DNA of 64,000 nt from Winogradskyella forsetii. GTDB taxonomy: Bacteria > Bacteroidota > Bacteroidia > Flavobacteriales > Flavobacteriaceae. Numbering within the stretch: position 1 is the first letter of the stretch; each line of letters starts with the position of its first letter. The stretch is taken from positions 558,001 through 622,000 of the forward strand of contig NZ_CP053348.1 of assembly GCF_013394595.1 (NCBI RefSeq), given 5' to 3'. Shown piece by piece: positions 9,039 to 17,130 of the stretch. Under the pieces are notes generated by a model. The model was given only the letters and a program-made list of their open reading frames with translations. It had not been told where the DNA came from and searched no databases. Position numbers and translations under genes: made by a program.

Positions 9039-10160
9039 TTAGTTTTTAGTATTTGAAATTTTTGAAACAATCAACTTTGCAGCATTCTCACTTGCGCCTC
9101 GTCCTCCGAGTTTCTTCTCCAGTTCATAATAATCTAAAAACAGTTGTTCTCGCTTTTTAGTATCTAAAATAGCCGTTAATTCTTTTTTAAGTCGTTTTTT
9201 GTTTAAGTCACCTTGAATCAATTCTGTAACCACTTCTCGATCCATAATTAAATTTACTAGCGAAATATATTTTAAGGTCACAATCCGTTTAGCAATTTGG
9301 TAAGAAATAGCACTGGCCTTATAACAAACGACTTGTGGCACTTTAAATAAGGCAGTTTCAAGCGTTGCAGTACCAGAGGTGACTAAAGCAGCTGTGGATA
9401 TACTCAGCAAATCATAGGTTTTATTCGAAATAAATTTAATGTTTTTCTTCTTTATAAAACCTTTGTAAAATTCAAAATCTTGACTTGGCGCTCCAGCAAT
9501 GACAAACTGGTAATCTTTAAAATCATCCACCAGACTCAACATCACACCAAGCATTTTAGTGATTTCTTGCTTTCTACTTCCAGGTAATAAAGCGATAATG
9601 GGTTGGTCACTTAATTGATGTTCTTTTCTAAAATCCTTTCCGTCAACCTGAGGTCTATCTGCAATGGCATCAATGAGTGGGTGTCCTACAAAATTAACTT
9701 CGTAATCGTAGGTTTCATAAAAGTCTTTTTCAAACGGAAGGATGCAATACATGGCATCAATATCGCGCTTTATTTTTTTCACTCTACCTGGTCTAGATGC
9801 CCAAACTTGAGGTGAAATATAATAATGGGTATTAAAATTATGCGTTTTTGCCCATTTCGCAATTCTAAGGTTAAATCCAGAATTATCAATAAAAATTATC
9901 ACATCGGGCTGAAATGTTTTGATATCTTTTTTACAAAGGTTGATATGCGCAAAGATTTTTCTGATGTTAATGGCTACTTCAGCAAAACCCATAAATTGAC
10001 GTTCTTTATAGTGCATTACCAATTCTCCTCCAACACTTTGCATAAGGTCGCCTCCCCAAAATCTAATGTCAGCCTGTTCATCTTGTTTAAACAAGGCCTT
10101 CATGAGATTGGAACCATGAAGATCTCCGGAAGCTTCTCCTGCTATGATATAATACTTCAT
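9039..10160 (-). CDS. lpxB: Lipid-A-disaccharide synthase
   Basis: A 373-residue GT19 glycosyltransferase. MKYYIIAGEASGDLHG at the N-terminus, FIDNSGFNLR, YISPQVWASRPGR and LLPGSRKQEI are the LpxB hallmarks, and TSGTATLETAL is the typical C-terminal UDP-binding motif. The length is normal. It joins UDP-2,3-diacylglucosamine to lipid X to form the lipid A disaccharide at the inner face of the cytoplasmic membrane. It lies between surE (67 bp upstream) and the NlpC/P60 lipoprotein on the same strand. Confidence 0.97.
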   Translation of the reverse strand: MKYYIIAGEASGDLHGSNLMKALFKQDEQADIRFWGGDLMQSVGGELVMHYKERQFMGFAEVAINIRKIFAHINLCKKDIKTFQPDVIIFIDNSGFNLRIAKWAKTHNFNTHYYISPQVWASRPGRVKKIKRDIDAMYCILPFEKDFYETYDYEVNFVGHPLIDAIADRPQVDGKDFRKEHQLSDQPIIALLPGSRKQEITKMLGVMLSLVDDFKDYQFVIAGAPSQDFEFYKGFIKKKNIKFISNKTYDLLSISTAALVTSGTATLETALFKVPQVVCYKASAISYQIAKRIVTLKYISLVNLIMDREVVTELIQGDLNKKRLKKELTAILDTKKREQLFLDYYELEKKLGGRGASENAAKLIVSKISNTKN

Positions 10161-10227
10161 TTCTTACAATTCGTTTTTAGCATTCCTTATTAACAAATCA
10201 ATGATTTTTACTACTTCCAACCTTTGA

Positions 10228-11001
10228 TCAACCATTCAATTTCCAAGTATTTAATTGCTGGATGGTATGGTGAGCGGTCAAATCGAAATGTACTGGAACG
10301 ACGGAGACATACCCATGCTCCAAAGCCCATTCGTCCGTGTCCTCGCCGTCATCCATATTAACAAACTTGCCGGTTAGCCAAAAATAATCACGACCCATTG
10401 GATTGGTGCGTTTGTCAAATTCTTCTTTCCAATTTGCTCGTGCTTGTCTACAAACTTTAATTCCTTTTATATCTTTTTTCTTAAGATTAGGAAGATTGAC
10501 ATTCAACACAACACCTTCAGGCAACCCGTGTTCTAAAACTTGTTTTGTAATGGTGGCAACAAAAGATTTGCAGTGCTCAAAATTGGCATTCCAATTATAG
10601 TCTAAAAGGGAAAAACCAATGGCTGGAATCCCTTCAATACCAGCTTCTAGTGCTGCACTCATGGTGCCAGAATAAATAACATTTATGGAAGAGTTAGAGC
10701 CATGGTTAATACCAGAAACGCAAATATCTGGTCGTCTTTCTAAAATTTCATTAACGGCAAGTTTCACACAATCTGCAGGAGTTCCAGAACAACTATATTC
10801 AGGTTGTTCACCGTCAATGGTCACTTTTTCCATGTGTAAAGTGGAATTGATGGTTATGGCGTGTCCCATGGCACTTTGCGGACTGTCTGGTGCAACCACA
10901 ACCACATCTCCAATGGTATTCATTACGGAAATTAAGGTTCTGAGGCCTGGTGCTGTGATGCCATCATCATTAGTGACTAAAATTAACGGTCGTGTGGACA
11001 T
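10228..11001 (-). CDS. surE: 5'/3'-nucleotidase SurE
   Basis: A 257-residue protein beginning MSTRPLILVTNDDGITAPG, where the NDDG motif holds the divalent metal. VVVAPDSPQSAMGHAIT and CSGTPADCV, followed by SGINHGSN, complete the SurE signature. It hydrolyses nucleoside 5'- and 3'-monophosphates. I chose the ATG at 11001; a TTG at 11010 would add three residues, but ATG directly precedes the conserved strand. It is first in the surE-lpxB-NlpC/P60 group. Confidence 0.96.
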   Translation of the reverse strand: MSTRPLILVTNDDGITAPGLRTLISVMNTIGDVVVVAPDSPQSAMGHAITINSTLHMEKVTIDGEQPEYSCSGTPADCVKLAVNEILERRPDICVSGINHGSNSSINVIYSGTMSAALEAGIEGIPAIGFSLLDYNWNANFEHCKSFVATITKQVLEHGLPEGVVLNVNLPNLKKKDIKGIKVCRQARANWKEEFDKRTNPMGRDYFWLTGKFVNMDDGEDTDEWALEHGYVSVVPVHFDLTAHHTIQQLNTWKLNG

Positions 11002-11260
11002 TTCGTACAAAAGTTTAAGGTGTTGTAAAAATACTAAAAATGCTTCTGTAATGAAGGTATTATTAGCTTTAACAAAAAATTAGTGCCTTGTTTTTTTATG
11101 GCACGGTTTTTTCTTCTATTTTAGTGAAATATTGAAAGCCTACTTAAATAAGAATTTAATAAAAAGAAAAATACAACGAGTCTTGTTGCTATTTTAAATT
11201 GAAACACGATTATTAGAGGCGGAAACATTTTTACCGAATTAATAAAATAAAAAAAGAAAA

Positions 11261-11341
11261 ATGCACCGAGCCTTAGTGCTATTTTCAATTGGAACACAAT
11301 ATATTAAAGGCGAACACATTTTTACCGAATTAATAAAATAA
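11261..11341 (+). CDS. 26-codon mini-ORF in repeat unit 2
   Basis: ATG to TAA, 26 residues, beginning MHRALVLFSIGTQ and ending HIFTELIK. An A-rich tract precedes the ATG just as it does at the protease start. I do not recognise the peptide. It may be a leader peptide or a by-product of the repeat; translation is not demonstrated. Confidence 0.25.
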   Translation: MHRALVLFSIGTQYIKGEHIFTELIK

Positions 11342-11442
11342 AAAAATAAAAATGCACCGAGCCTTGTTACTGTTTTAAATTGGAACATTGTAGATTAAAG
11401 GCGAACACATTTTTACCGAATTAATAAAATAAAAAAATAAAA

Positions 11443-11523
11443 ATGCACCGAGCCTTAGTGCTATTTTCAATTGGAACACAATATATTAAAGGCGAACACA
11501 TTTTTACCGAATTAATAAAATAA
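11443..11523 (+). CDS. 26-codon mini-ORF in repeat unit 4
   Basis: Same peptide as in unit 2 (MHRALVLFSIGTQ start, HIFTELIK end). Its TAA lies ten bases before the protease ATG, so it would act as an upstream ORF close enough for re-initiation or translational coupling. The matching ORF in unit 3 stops after eight codons, and unit 1 has ATA in place of ATG. Confidence 0.3.
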   Translation: MHRALVLFSIGTQYIKGEHIFTELIK

Positions 11524-11533
11524 AAAAAGAAAA

Positions 11534-13684
11534 ATGAAAGGGAATTATAAGTTTTTACTGCTGGCATTGTTAATTGCCTTTGCCTCATGTAGTTTTACAA
11601 GCAAAAAATTTGAAGATCCAGATAAAGATAAATTGCTCATACAGCTTATAACTTATCTGTTAGATCAAGGTCATTTTGATCCCAAAGATATTAATGATGA
11701 TTTTTCATCACATGTTTTTGATACTTATTTGGATAATATAGATCCGTTTAAGCGCTATTTTTATGCATCGGACATTAAGGAATTCGAAGCATACAAAAAT
11801 AATATTGACGATCAGATCAAGGCCTACGATGTGTCATTTTTTAATCTCACGCATGATCGTCTATTGCAACGAATTGCAGAATCAAAGACTATTTATTCTG
11901 ATATTTTAGAAAAACCTTTCGATTTTTCTAAGGAAGAGGACTATAATGCGGACTATGAAAAATTAACTTATGTAACTAATAAGCAAGAAATGAAAGAGCG
12001 TTGGAGACAGCAACTTAAGTTTTCTACCATTGCTAATTATGATGATGCCATAGCGCAACAATTTTCAGAAAAAGAAGACGCTGAAAAGTCAAATACCATT
12101 GAAAAAAAATCAAAGAAAAAGATAGAATCTGAAGCAAGGCTAATGACCAAAAAGTCATTGGATGAGCTTTACGATTATATTGATGATAGAAGACGCGAAG
12201 ATTGGTTTTCAGTTTATATAAATGCTATTGTGGAAGAATTCGATCCACATACATTTTATTTTGCACCAGAGGATAAGGAACGATTTGATAGAGATATCTC
12301 TGGTAAATTTGAAGGAATAGGTGCACGTTTGCAAAAAAAGGTCGACGGTATAGTCGTCAATGAAATTATTAGTGGAGGACCAGCTTGGAGAGCTGATGAA
12401 TTAGAAGTTGGTGATCAAATATTAAAGGTGAAACAAGAAGATGAAGATGAACCTATTAATGTAGTAGGTATGCGATTGGATGATGCTATTAAATTTATAA
12501 AAGGACCAAAAGGAACTGTTGTCACGTTAACACTAAAGAAAGTAGATGGTACCATTCAGGATATATCTATTAAACGCGATGTTGTAGAATTGGAAGAAAC
12601 TTACGCAAAATCGTCAATTGTAGAAAAAGATGGGAAAACTTTTGGTATTATTAATCTGCCAAAGTTTTACATCAGTTTTGAGGATTATAATGAGCGAAAT
12701 GCCGCTTCAGATATCAAACAGGAAATCTTAAGATTAAAGGAGGAAGGTGTCGAAGGTCTTGTGATGGATTTAAGAAATAACGGAGGAGGTTCGCTACAGA
12801 CTGTTGTTGACATTGCTGGTTTGTTTATTGAAGAAGGGCCTGTGGTACAGGTAAAAACTACTGGTGAAGCAAAAGAAGTCCTTAGTGATAGAGACAAATC
12901 TATAGTTTGGGATGGGCCTTTAGTTATTTTGGTTAATGAACTATCGGCTTCTGCTTCGGAGATTTTAGCTGCTGCAATGCAAGATTATAAACGCGGTATC
13001 GTCATTGGTAGTAAGCAAACTTACGGCAAAGGAACTGTACAAACGGTTATGGATTTAAACCGAATGGTTAGAAACAATACCCAAGGTGACATGGGTGCTT
13101 TAAAATTCACCACCCAAAAATTTTATAGAATAGATGGTGGCTCAACGCAATTAGAAGGCGTAAAGAGTGACGTGGTTGTACCAGATCGTTATAGCTATAT
13201 TAATATAGGAGAAAAAGATCAAGAAAATCCATTGCCATGGGATAAAATTGATGCAGCCGATTATGAGGTTTGGGAAAATTATTTTGATTACGATACTACC
13301 ATTAGTAAGAGTAAAGCGCGTATGGCTGCGAATGAGCAATTAAAGCTTATCGATGCGAATGCACAATGGGTTAAGAAAATTAGAGATCGCGAAACGTATT
13401 CATTGAACTATGAGGATTACAAGAAGGAGATGGAGATTAATGAAGAAGAAGCTAAGCGATTTTCAAAGCTTTCTGAATATCAAACAGATTTAACATTCAC
13501 TTCTCTGCCTTATGAAATAAAATTAATGGATAAAGATTCAGTTTTAATGGAAAAGCGCAACCGTTGGCACAAGGCTTTAGCCAAAGATGTTTATGTCGAA
13601 GAAGCTATAAATGTGCTTCACGATTTAAAGATGACCTATGCTATAAAAAACAAGGTTGCTAATTCTGATTCTGTGAAGAATTAA
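11534..13684 (+). CDS. Carboxy-terminal (tail-specific) processing protease, S41 family
   Basis: A 716-residue protein. The N-terminal hydrophobic stretch ends in a lipobox-like IAFASC, so it is probably a periplasmic lipoprotein. A long helical N-terminal domain is followed by a PDZ domain (about 245-355, FEGIGARLQKK) and the S41 catalytic core. NELSASASE (nucleophile Ser, near residue 471-476) and KQTYGKGTVQT (Lys, near 499) match the Ser/Lys dyad of Prc/Tsp. The C-terminal ~150 residues fit the DUF3340 tail of the Prc type. It degrades or trims periplasmic proteins at their C-termini. The 91-bp repeat array directly precedes the ATG, and an ABC permease gene starts seven bases after the stop. 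Confidence 0.94.
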   Translation: MKGNYKFLLLALLIAFASCSFTSKKFEDPDKDKLLIQLITYLLDQGHFDPKDINDDFSSHVFDTYLDNIDPFKRYFYASDIKEFEAYKNNIDDQIKAYDVSFFNLTHDRLLQRIAESKTIYSDILEKPFDFSKEEDYNADYEKLTYVTNKQEMKERWRQQLKFSTIANYDDAIAQQFSEKEDAEKSNTIEKKSKKKIESEARLMTKKSLDELYDYIDDRRREDWFSVYINAIVEEFDPHTFYFAPEDKERFDRDISGKFEGIGARLQKKVDGIVVNEIISGGPAWRADELEVGDQILKVKQEDEDEPINVVGMRLDDAIKFIKGPKGTVVTLTLKKVDGTIQDISIKRDVVELEETYAKSSIVEKDGKTFGIINLPKFYISFEDYNERNAASDIKQEILRLKEEGVEGLVMDLRNNGGGSLQTVVDIAGLFIEEGPVVQVKTTGEAKEVLSDRDKSIVWDGPLVILVNELSASASEILAAAMQDYKRGIVIGSKQTYGKGTVQTVMDLNRMVRNNTQGDMGALKFTTQKFYRIDGGSTQLEGVKSDVVVPDRYSYINIGEKDQENPLPWDKIDAADYEVWENYFDYDTTISKSKARMAANEQLKLIDANAQWVKKIRDRETYSLNYEDYKKEMEINEEEAKRFSKLSEYQTDLTFTSLPYEIKLMDKDSVLMEKRNRWHKALAKDVYVEEAINVLHDLKMTYAIKNKVANSDSVKN

Positions 13685-13691
13685 AGTAAAG

Positions 13692-14774
13692 ATGAGTTCA
13701 TTATCAAATTTAGCGCTTCAAAAGTTTAAAAAGAACTTTTGGGGCGTTTTTAGTTTGGCCATTATTGCCAGTATTGGATTGGTGTCCATTTTCGCTTACC
13801 TGTTTGCGCCAGATGCTTCAAAGAATGCCAATCAGATGCATTTGGCCATTCATTCTAAATTGCCAGGTTTTGAGGTTCAAATGCTAACCATTCCATCGGG
13901 AATTGAATCGGAGCAAAACTTTTTCTCAAAATTATTCTTCGGAAAAAATAATACCGATACTGAAATTCCTATTCAGTCTTTCGAGATTAAAAATGAGGTT
14001 TTACATTATGTGGAATATGCTTCTGATGGATTAGAAGGTCTTGAAAAACAAATAGATATTTCAAGATTCCCGAATTCAAATTATAAGGCATACATCGATA
14101 GCAGAAGCTTTGTCTTTGGAACAGATAAATACGGACGGGATTATCTAAGCCGAATTTTAATTGGCTCACGCATTTCGTTTTTCATCGGTTTTGTGGCGGT
14201 TTTTATTTCATTGATTGTTGGACTTTTAATGGGCAGTTTAGCAGGTTATTATGGAGGAAAAGTAGATGCATTTATCATGTGGATTATCAATATCACATGG
14301 TCCATTCCTACATTATTATTGGTCATTGCTATAACTTTAGCTTTAGGAAAAGGCTTTTGGCAAGTGTTTATTGCTGTAGGTTTAACCATGTGGGTAGAAG
14401 TTGCAAGAGTGGTGCGTGGACAGATTATTAGCGCCAAAGAAATGCAATATGTCACAGCGGCAAGAGCTTTGGGTTATAACGATTATCGGATTATCACAAA
14501 ACATATCTTACCCAATATTTTTGGGCCTTTAATAGTCATATCTGCGGCTAATTTTGCTGCTGCCATTTTAATAGAAAGCGGACTGAGTTTTTTAGGCATT
14601 GGTGCACAGCCACCGATGGCAAGTTGGGGAGCGATGATAAAAGACCATTACAATTATATTATTCTAGGGAAACCGTATCTGGCGCTAATTCCAGGTATTT
14701 GTATTATGCTATTGGTGATGGCTTTTATGTTGGTTGGGAATGCCTTGCGTGATGCTCTGGATGTGAAGACTTAA
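13692..14774 (+). CDS. OppC/DppC-like ABC transporter permease
   Basis: A 360-residue inner-membrane protein with one N-terminal helix, a ~100-residue extracytoplasmic stretch and a five-helix BPD_transp_1 domain. The EAA-type loop AARALGYNDYRIITKHILP matches the dipeptide/nickel permease class, as does GLSFLGIGAQPP. It would form half of a peptide importer channel, but no partner permease, ATPase or binding protein is nearby. It lies seven bases after the tail-specific protease and is probably co-transcribed with it. It converges with engB, with 24 bp between stops. Confidence 0.9.
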   Translation: MSSLSNLALQKFKKNFWGVFSLAIIASIGLVSIFAYLFAPDASKNANQMHLAIHSKLPGFEVQMLTIPSGIESEQNFFSKLFFGKNNTDTEIPIQSFEIKNEVLHYVEYASDGLEGLEKQIDISRFPNSNYKAYIDSRSFVFGTDKYGRDYLSRILIGSRISFFIGFVAVFISLIVGLLMGSLAGYYGGKVDAFIMWIINITWSIPTLLLVIAITLALGKGFWQVFIAVGLTMWVEVARVVRGQIISAKEMQYVTAARALGYNDYRIITKHILPNIFGPLIVISAANFAAAILIESGLSFLGIGAQPPMASWGAMIKDHYNYIILGKPYLALIPGICIMLLVMAFMLVGNALRDALDVKT

Positions 14775-14798
14775 TCAATTGTACGTCCATTTAAATAT

Positions 14799-15422
14799 TT
14801 AATTGGTTTTCGATTTCAACTGCTCAATCTCATCATTAGTAGCCTGAATAAACCCTAAAACGTCTTCCTGCCCAATGCCTTTAGAAGATGAGGTCACAAA
14901 ATAAGGAGGTAACTCTTCCCAGGTTTTTAGTAACACTTCGCAGTACGCTTCCACATGGCGTTCAATAGCTTTAGGTTTCAATTTATCGGCTTTGGTAAAA
15001 ATAATCGCAAACGGAATACCACTTTCCCCCAAGTACTGCATAAACTCTAAATCAATAGGTTGCGGTTTGTGCCTTATATCTACAAGCACAAAAGCAGAAA
15101 GCAGTTGCTGTCGCTGTTCAAAATAATTGGTAATAAATTTCTGGAATTTCTTTTTAGAAGATTTTGAAACACGCGCATAGCCATATCCAGGCAAATCTAC
15201 CAAGTACCAATTATTATTTATGATAAAATGATTGATTAACTGCGTTTTTCCAGGCCGTCCAGAGGTTTTAGCTAAACTTTTTCTGTCGGTAAGCATGTTA
15301 ATCAATGACGATTTTCCCACATTACTTCGACCAATAAAAGCGTATTCAGGTAAATTATCCTTAGGGCATTTGGCCACTTCAGAATTACTAACTACAAATT
15401 CAGCTGATTTTATTTTTCCCAT
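14799..15422 (-). CDS. engB: Ribosome biogenesis GTP-binding protein EngB (YsxC/YihA)
   Basis: A 207-residue TrmE-Era-EngA-EngB-Septin family GTPase: G1 GRSNVGKSS, G3 DLPGYGYARV, G4 TKADK and G5 TSSSKGIG are visible in order. The size is typical for EngB. It assists late assembly of the large ribosomal subunit in the cytoplasm. It is downstream of an alpha/beta hydrolase gene on the same strand, with a 188-bp gap containing a hairpin repeat. Confidence 0.96.
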   Translation of the reverse strand: MGKIKSAEFVVSNSEVAKCPKDNLPEYAFIGRSNVGKSSLINMLTDRKSLAKTSGRPGKTQLINHFIINNNWYLVDLPGYGYARVSKSSKKKFQKFITNYFEQRQQLLSAFVLVDIRHKPQPIDLEFMQYLGESGIPFAIIFTKADKLKPKAIERHVEAYCEVLLKTWEELPPYFVTSSSKGIGQEDVLGFIQATNDEIEQLKSKTN

Positions 15423-15428
15423 TTTTAG

Positions 15429-15446
15429 TTCCCACGAAAGTGGGAA
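15429..15446. repeat. 18-nt palindromic element (7-4-7)
   Basis: ttcccac-gaaa-gtgggaa, just upstream of engB. It has the same design (7-nt arms, 4-nt loop) as elements at 25001 and 33887. It would form a GAAA tetraloop hairpin in RNA. Confidence 0.75.
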
Positions 15447-15540
15447 TCTCGTTTAAGTTAAACTTAGTTTTACGTGAAGCCAATGCGACAAATTTTACGA
15501 AGGAAAATTAAATTGTCAGGAACACGTTTCAACAGGTTGT

Positions 15541-15567
15541 ACTTTGCGACTCTGCGCCTTTGCGAGC
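15541..15567. repeat. Degenerate ttTGCG tandem
   Basis: Three successive 8-9 bp units (ctttgcga, ctctgcgc, ctttgcga) form a low-complexity GC-richer island in the hydrolase/engB spacer. Similar tracts occur as dispersed repeats in related genomes (recollection, unchecked). Confidence 0.45.
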
Positions 15568-15610
15568 TTTTTTTGCTTCACGCTTCCAACTTCAATCTTC
15601 GAGCTTTTTT

Positions 15611-16381
15611 TTAAAACCCACGCTTATCAAGCCACCCACTCAAAATATCATTAAATTCATCAGGATGTTCCATCATTGCGGCATGACCGCATTTGTCAAT
15701 CCAATACAATTCAGAATCTGGTAATAAATCATGAAATTCCTCTGCAACTTCAGGAGGTGTCACGCTATCATTTTTTCCCCAAATAATACAAATTGGAGTG
15801 TCCATTTTTGGCAAATCCTTTGCCATATTGTGTCTTATGGCACTTTTGGCAATCGCTAAAGTTTTTACAAGTTTGTTGCGGTCGTTAACGGTTTCGTAAA
15901 CTTCATCCACAATTTCTTTGGTCGCAACTTTTGGGTCATAAAAGACATCTTGAGCTTTCTTTTTTATAACCTCATAATCGCCTCGTTTGGTATAACCGCC
16001 ACCCATGGCACTTTCGTAAAGTCCGGAGCTACCCGTAATAATCAACGCTTTAACTTTTTTAGGATGAAGTTTTGTATAATATAAGCCAATGTGTCCTCCA
16101 AGGGAATTTCCTAAGATAATTACCTCGTCTAGTCCTTTAAATTCAATGAAATCTTTTAGGTATTTAGCGAAGCTTTTGACATTGGTTTTCAATAAGGACA
16201 TCGTATAAATAGGCAATTCAGGAATAATCACTTTATAGCCCTTTGCGCCAAAATGTTTAGTTACGGCATCAAAATTACTAAGTCCGCCCATCAAGCCATG
16301 CAACACAATAATTGGTGTGCCTTCGCCTTCTTCAATATATCTAAATTCCTTTTCTTTTTTTAAAAGGTGTGCCATGTGCAA
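15611..16381 (-). CDS. Alpha/beta hydrolase fold protein
   Basis: A 256-residue hydrolase. LHGLMGG is the oxyanion loop, GNSLGGHIG the nucleophile elbow, and DKCGHAAMMEHPDEF holds the catalytic His; the acid is probably in IIWGKNDSVTP. The triad is intact and the length is typical for small esterase or hydrolase members. The substrate is unknown. It is divergent from mraZ and next to engB. Start ATG at 16381; a second ATG at 16375 is equally plausible. Confidence 0.9.
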   Translation of the reverse strand: MHMAHLLKKEKEFRYIEEGEGTPIIVLHGLMGGLSNFDAVTKHFGAKGYKVIIPELPIYTMSLLKTNVKSFAKYLKDFIEFKGLDEVIILGNSLGGHIGLYYTKLHPKKVKALIITGSSGLYESAMGGGYTKRGDYEVIKKKAQDVFYDPKVATKEIVDEVYETVNDRNKLVKTLAIAKSAIRHNMAKDLPKMDTPICIIWGKNDSVTPPEVAEEFHDLLPDSELYWIDKCGHAAMMEHPDEFNDILSGWLDKRGF

Positions 16382-16403
16382 ATTAGTGCTTGTGTGTTAA
16401 AAA

Positions 16404-16411
16404 CAAATATA
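16404..16411 (-). promoter_or_regulatory. Bacteroidota -7 promoter element for the hydrolase/engB unit
   Basis: On the minus strand TATATTTG matches the TAnnTTTG consensus of the Bacteroidota primary sigma factor, 22 bp before the hydrolase ATG. No clear -33 TTTG is seen. Confidence 0.45.
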
Positions 16412-16582
16412 ACCAAATCCTTTAGAATATAAATCATATGGAAAAAATATCGATTTTTTTATCCCAAGTATTTCGGAGTCTGTGATGTTATTTGTTCCCA
16501 CTTATAGAGTCTTGGATTAAATGATGAATTCATTAGGGTGCAAATGCTTCCTGATCATTTTAATCAAAACTTATCAACAAAT

Positions 16583-16607
16583 GTGGTAAAATGTGGTAAA
16601 AAGTGGT
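16583..16607 (+). promoter_or_regulatory. Putative MraZ boxes
   Basis: Three direct copies of GTGGT occur at exact 10-bp spacing (16583, 16593, 16603) in an A-rich context. MraZ is known to bind short direct repeats spaced one helical turn apart upstream of its own gene. The boxes lie where the -33 region of the adjoining promoter should be, which fits autorepression. Confidence 0.75.
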
Positions 16608-16618
16608 GTTTTTTTCAA

Positions 16619-16626
16619 TATATTTG
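16619..16626 (+). promoter_or_regulatory. -7 element of the dcw promoter
   Basis: TATATTTG fits TAnnTTTG and lies 12 bp after the last MraZ box and 34 bp before the mraZ start. The usual -33 motif is replaced by the boxes. Confidence 0.55.
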
Positions 16627-16659
16627 AATATTAATCGTTCAAACGATAAATAAAACGAA

Positions 16660-17130
16660 TTGAATTCATTTATAGGAACATACGAATGTAAAGCGGATGC
16701 CAAAGGAAGGTTAATGATACCTGCTGTGCTCAAAAAGCAGCTGTCATCAGCTTTACAGGATGGTTTTGTTTTGAAGCGTGCTGTTTTTCAACCGTGTTTG
16801 GAGTTGTATCCTATGTCCGAATGGAACCAAATGATGGAGAAGATTAACAAACTCAATCGTTTTAAGAAAAAGAACAATGATTTTATCAGACGCTTTACGG
16901 CAGGAGTTAAAATGGTTGAAGTAGACAGTACTGGACGATTATTGATTCCGAAGGATTTAATCAGTTTTTCTGGTATAAGCAAAGCAGTGGTTTTGGCTTC
17001 TGCAGTGAATATTCTTGAAATATGGGATAAGGATAAATACGAACAGGCTATTGATGATGCGGCTTCAGATTTTGCGGATTTGGCCGAAGAGGTAATGGGA
17101 CAAGAGGATGACGACAATGGATTATCATAA
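16660..17130 (+). CDS. mraZ: Division/cell wall cluster transcriptional repressor MraZ
   Basis: A 156-residue protein with two SpoVT-AbrB type DNA-binding halves, each with the hallmark strand: DAKGRLMIPA near residue 15 and DSTGRLLIPK near residue 90. MraZ forms a ring that binds its own promoter. The start is TTG at 16660: a stop lies three codons upstream in frame, and the conserved FIGTYECKADAKGR would be lost from the next ATG. It opens the dcw cluster, preceded by likely MraZ boxes, and overlaps rsmH. Confidence 0.95.
   Translation: MNSFIGTYECKADAKGRLMIPAVLKKQLSSALQDGFVLKRAVFQPCLELYPMSEWNQMMEKINKLNRFKKKNNDFIRRFTAGVKMVEVDSTGRLLIPKDLISFSGISKAVVLASAVNILEIWDKDKYEQAIDDAASDFADLAEEVMGQEDDDNGLS

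Larger units (their letters stand above)
11171..11533 (+). repeat. Tandem array of four ~91-bp units upstream of the tail-specific protease
   Basis: Units run 11171-11260 (90 bp), 11261-11351, 11352-11442 and 11443-11533 (91 bp each). Each carries an A-rich run ending aaaa, then atgcaccgag (ataca acgag in unit 1), a middle with attggaac and ttaaaggcg, and acatttttaccgaattaa. Units 2 and 4 differ by one base, while units 1 and 3 are more diverged. The protease ATG at 11534 falls exactly where the next unit's ATG would be, so the array looks like repeated duplication of the gene's own start region. Units 2 and 4 contain complete mini-ORFs. Confidence 0.92.

Noticed and set aside
10685..11083. 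132-codon plus-strand ORF over surE
   Set aside because: It lies antisense to the clear surE gene and its sequence mirrors that gene's codon pattern; a shadow ORF.
11171..11533. CRISPR array
   Set aside because: The units are contiguous tandem copies of 91 bp with no unique spacers and no cas genes nearby.
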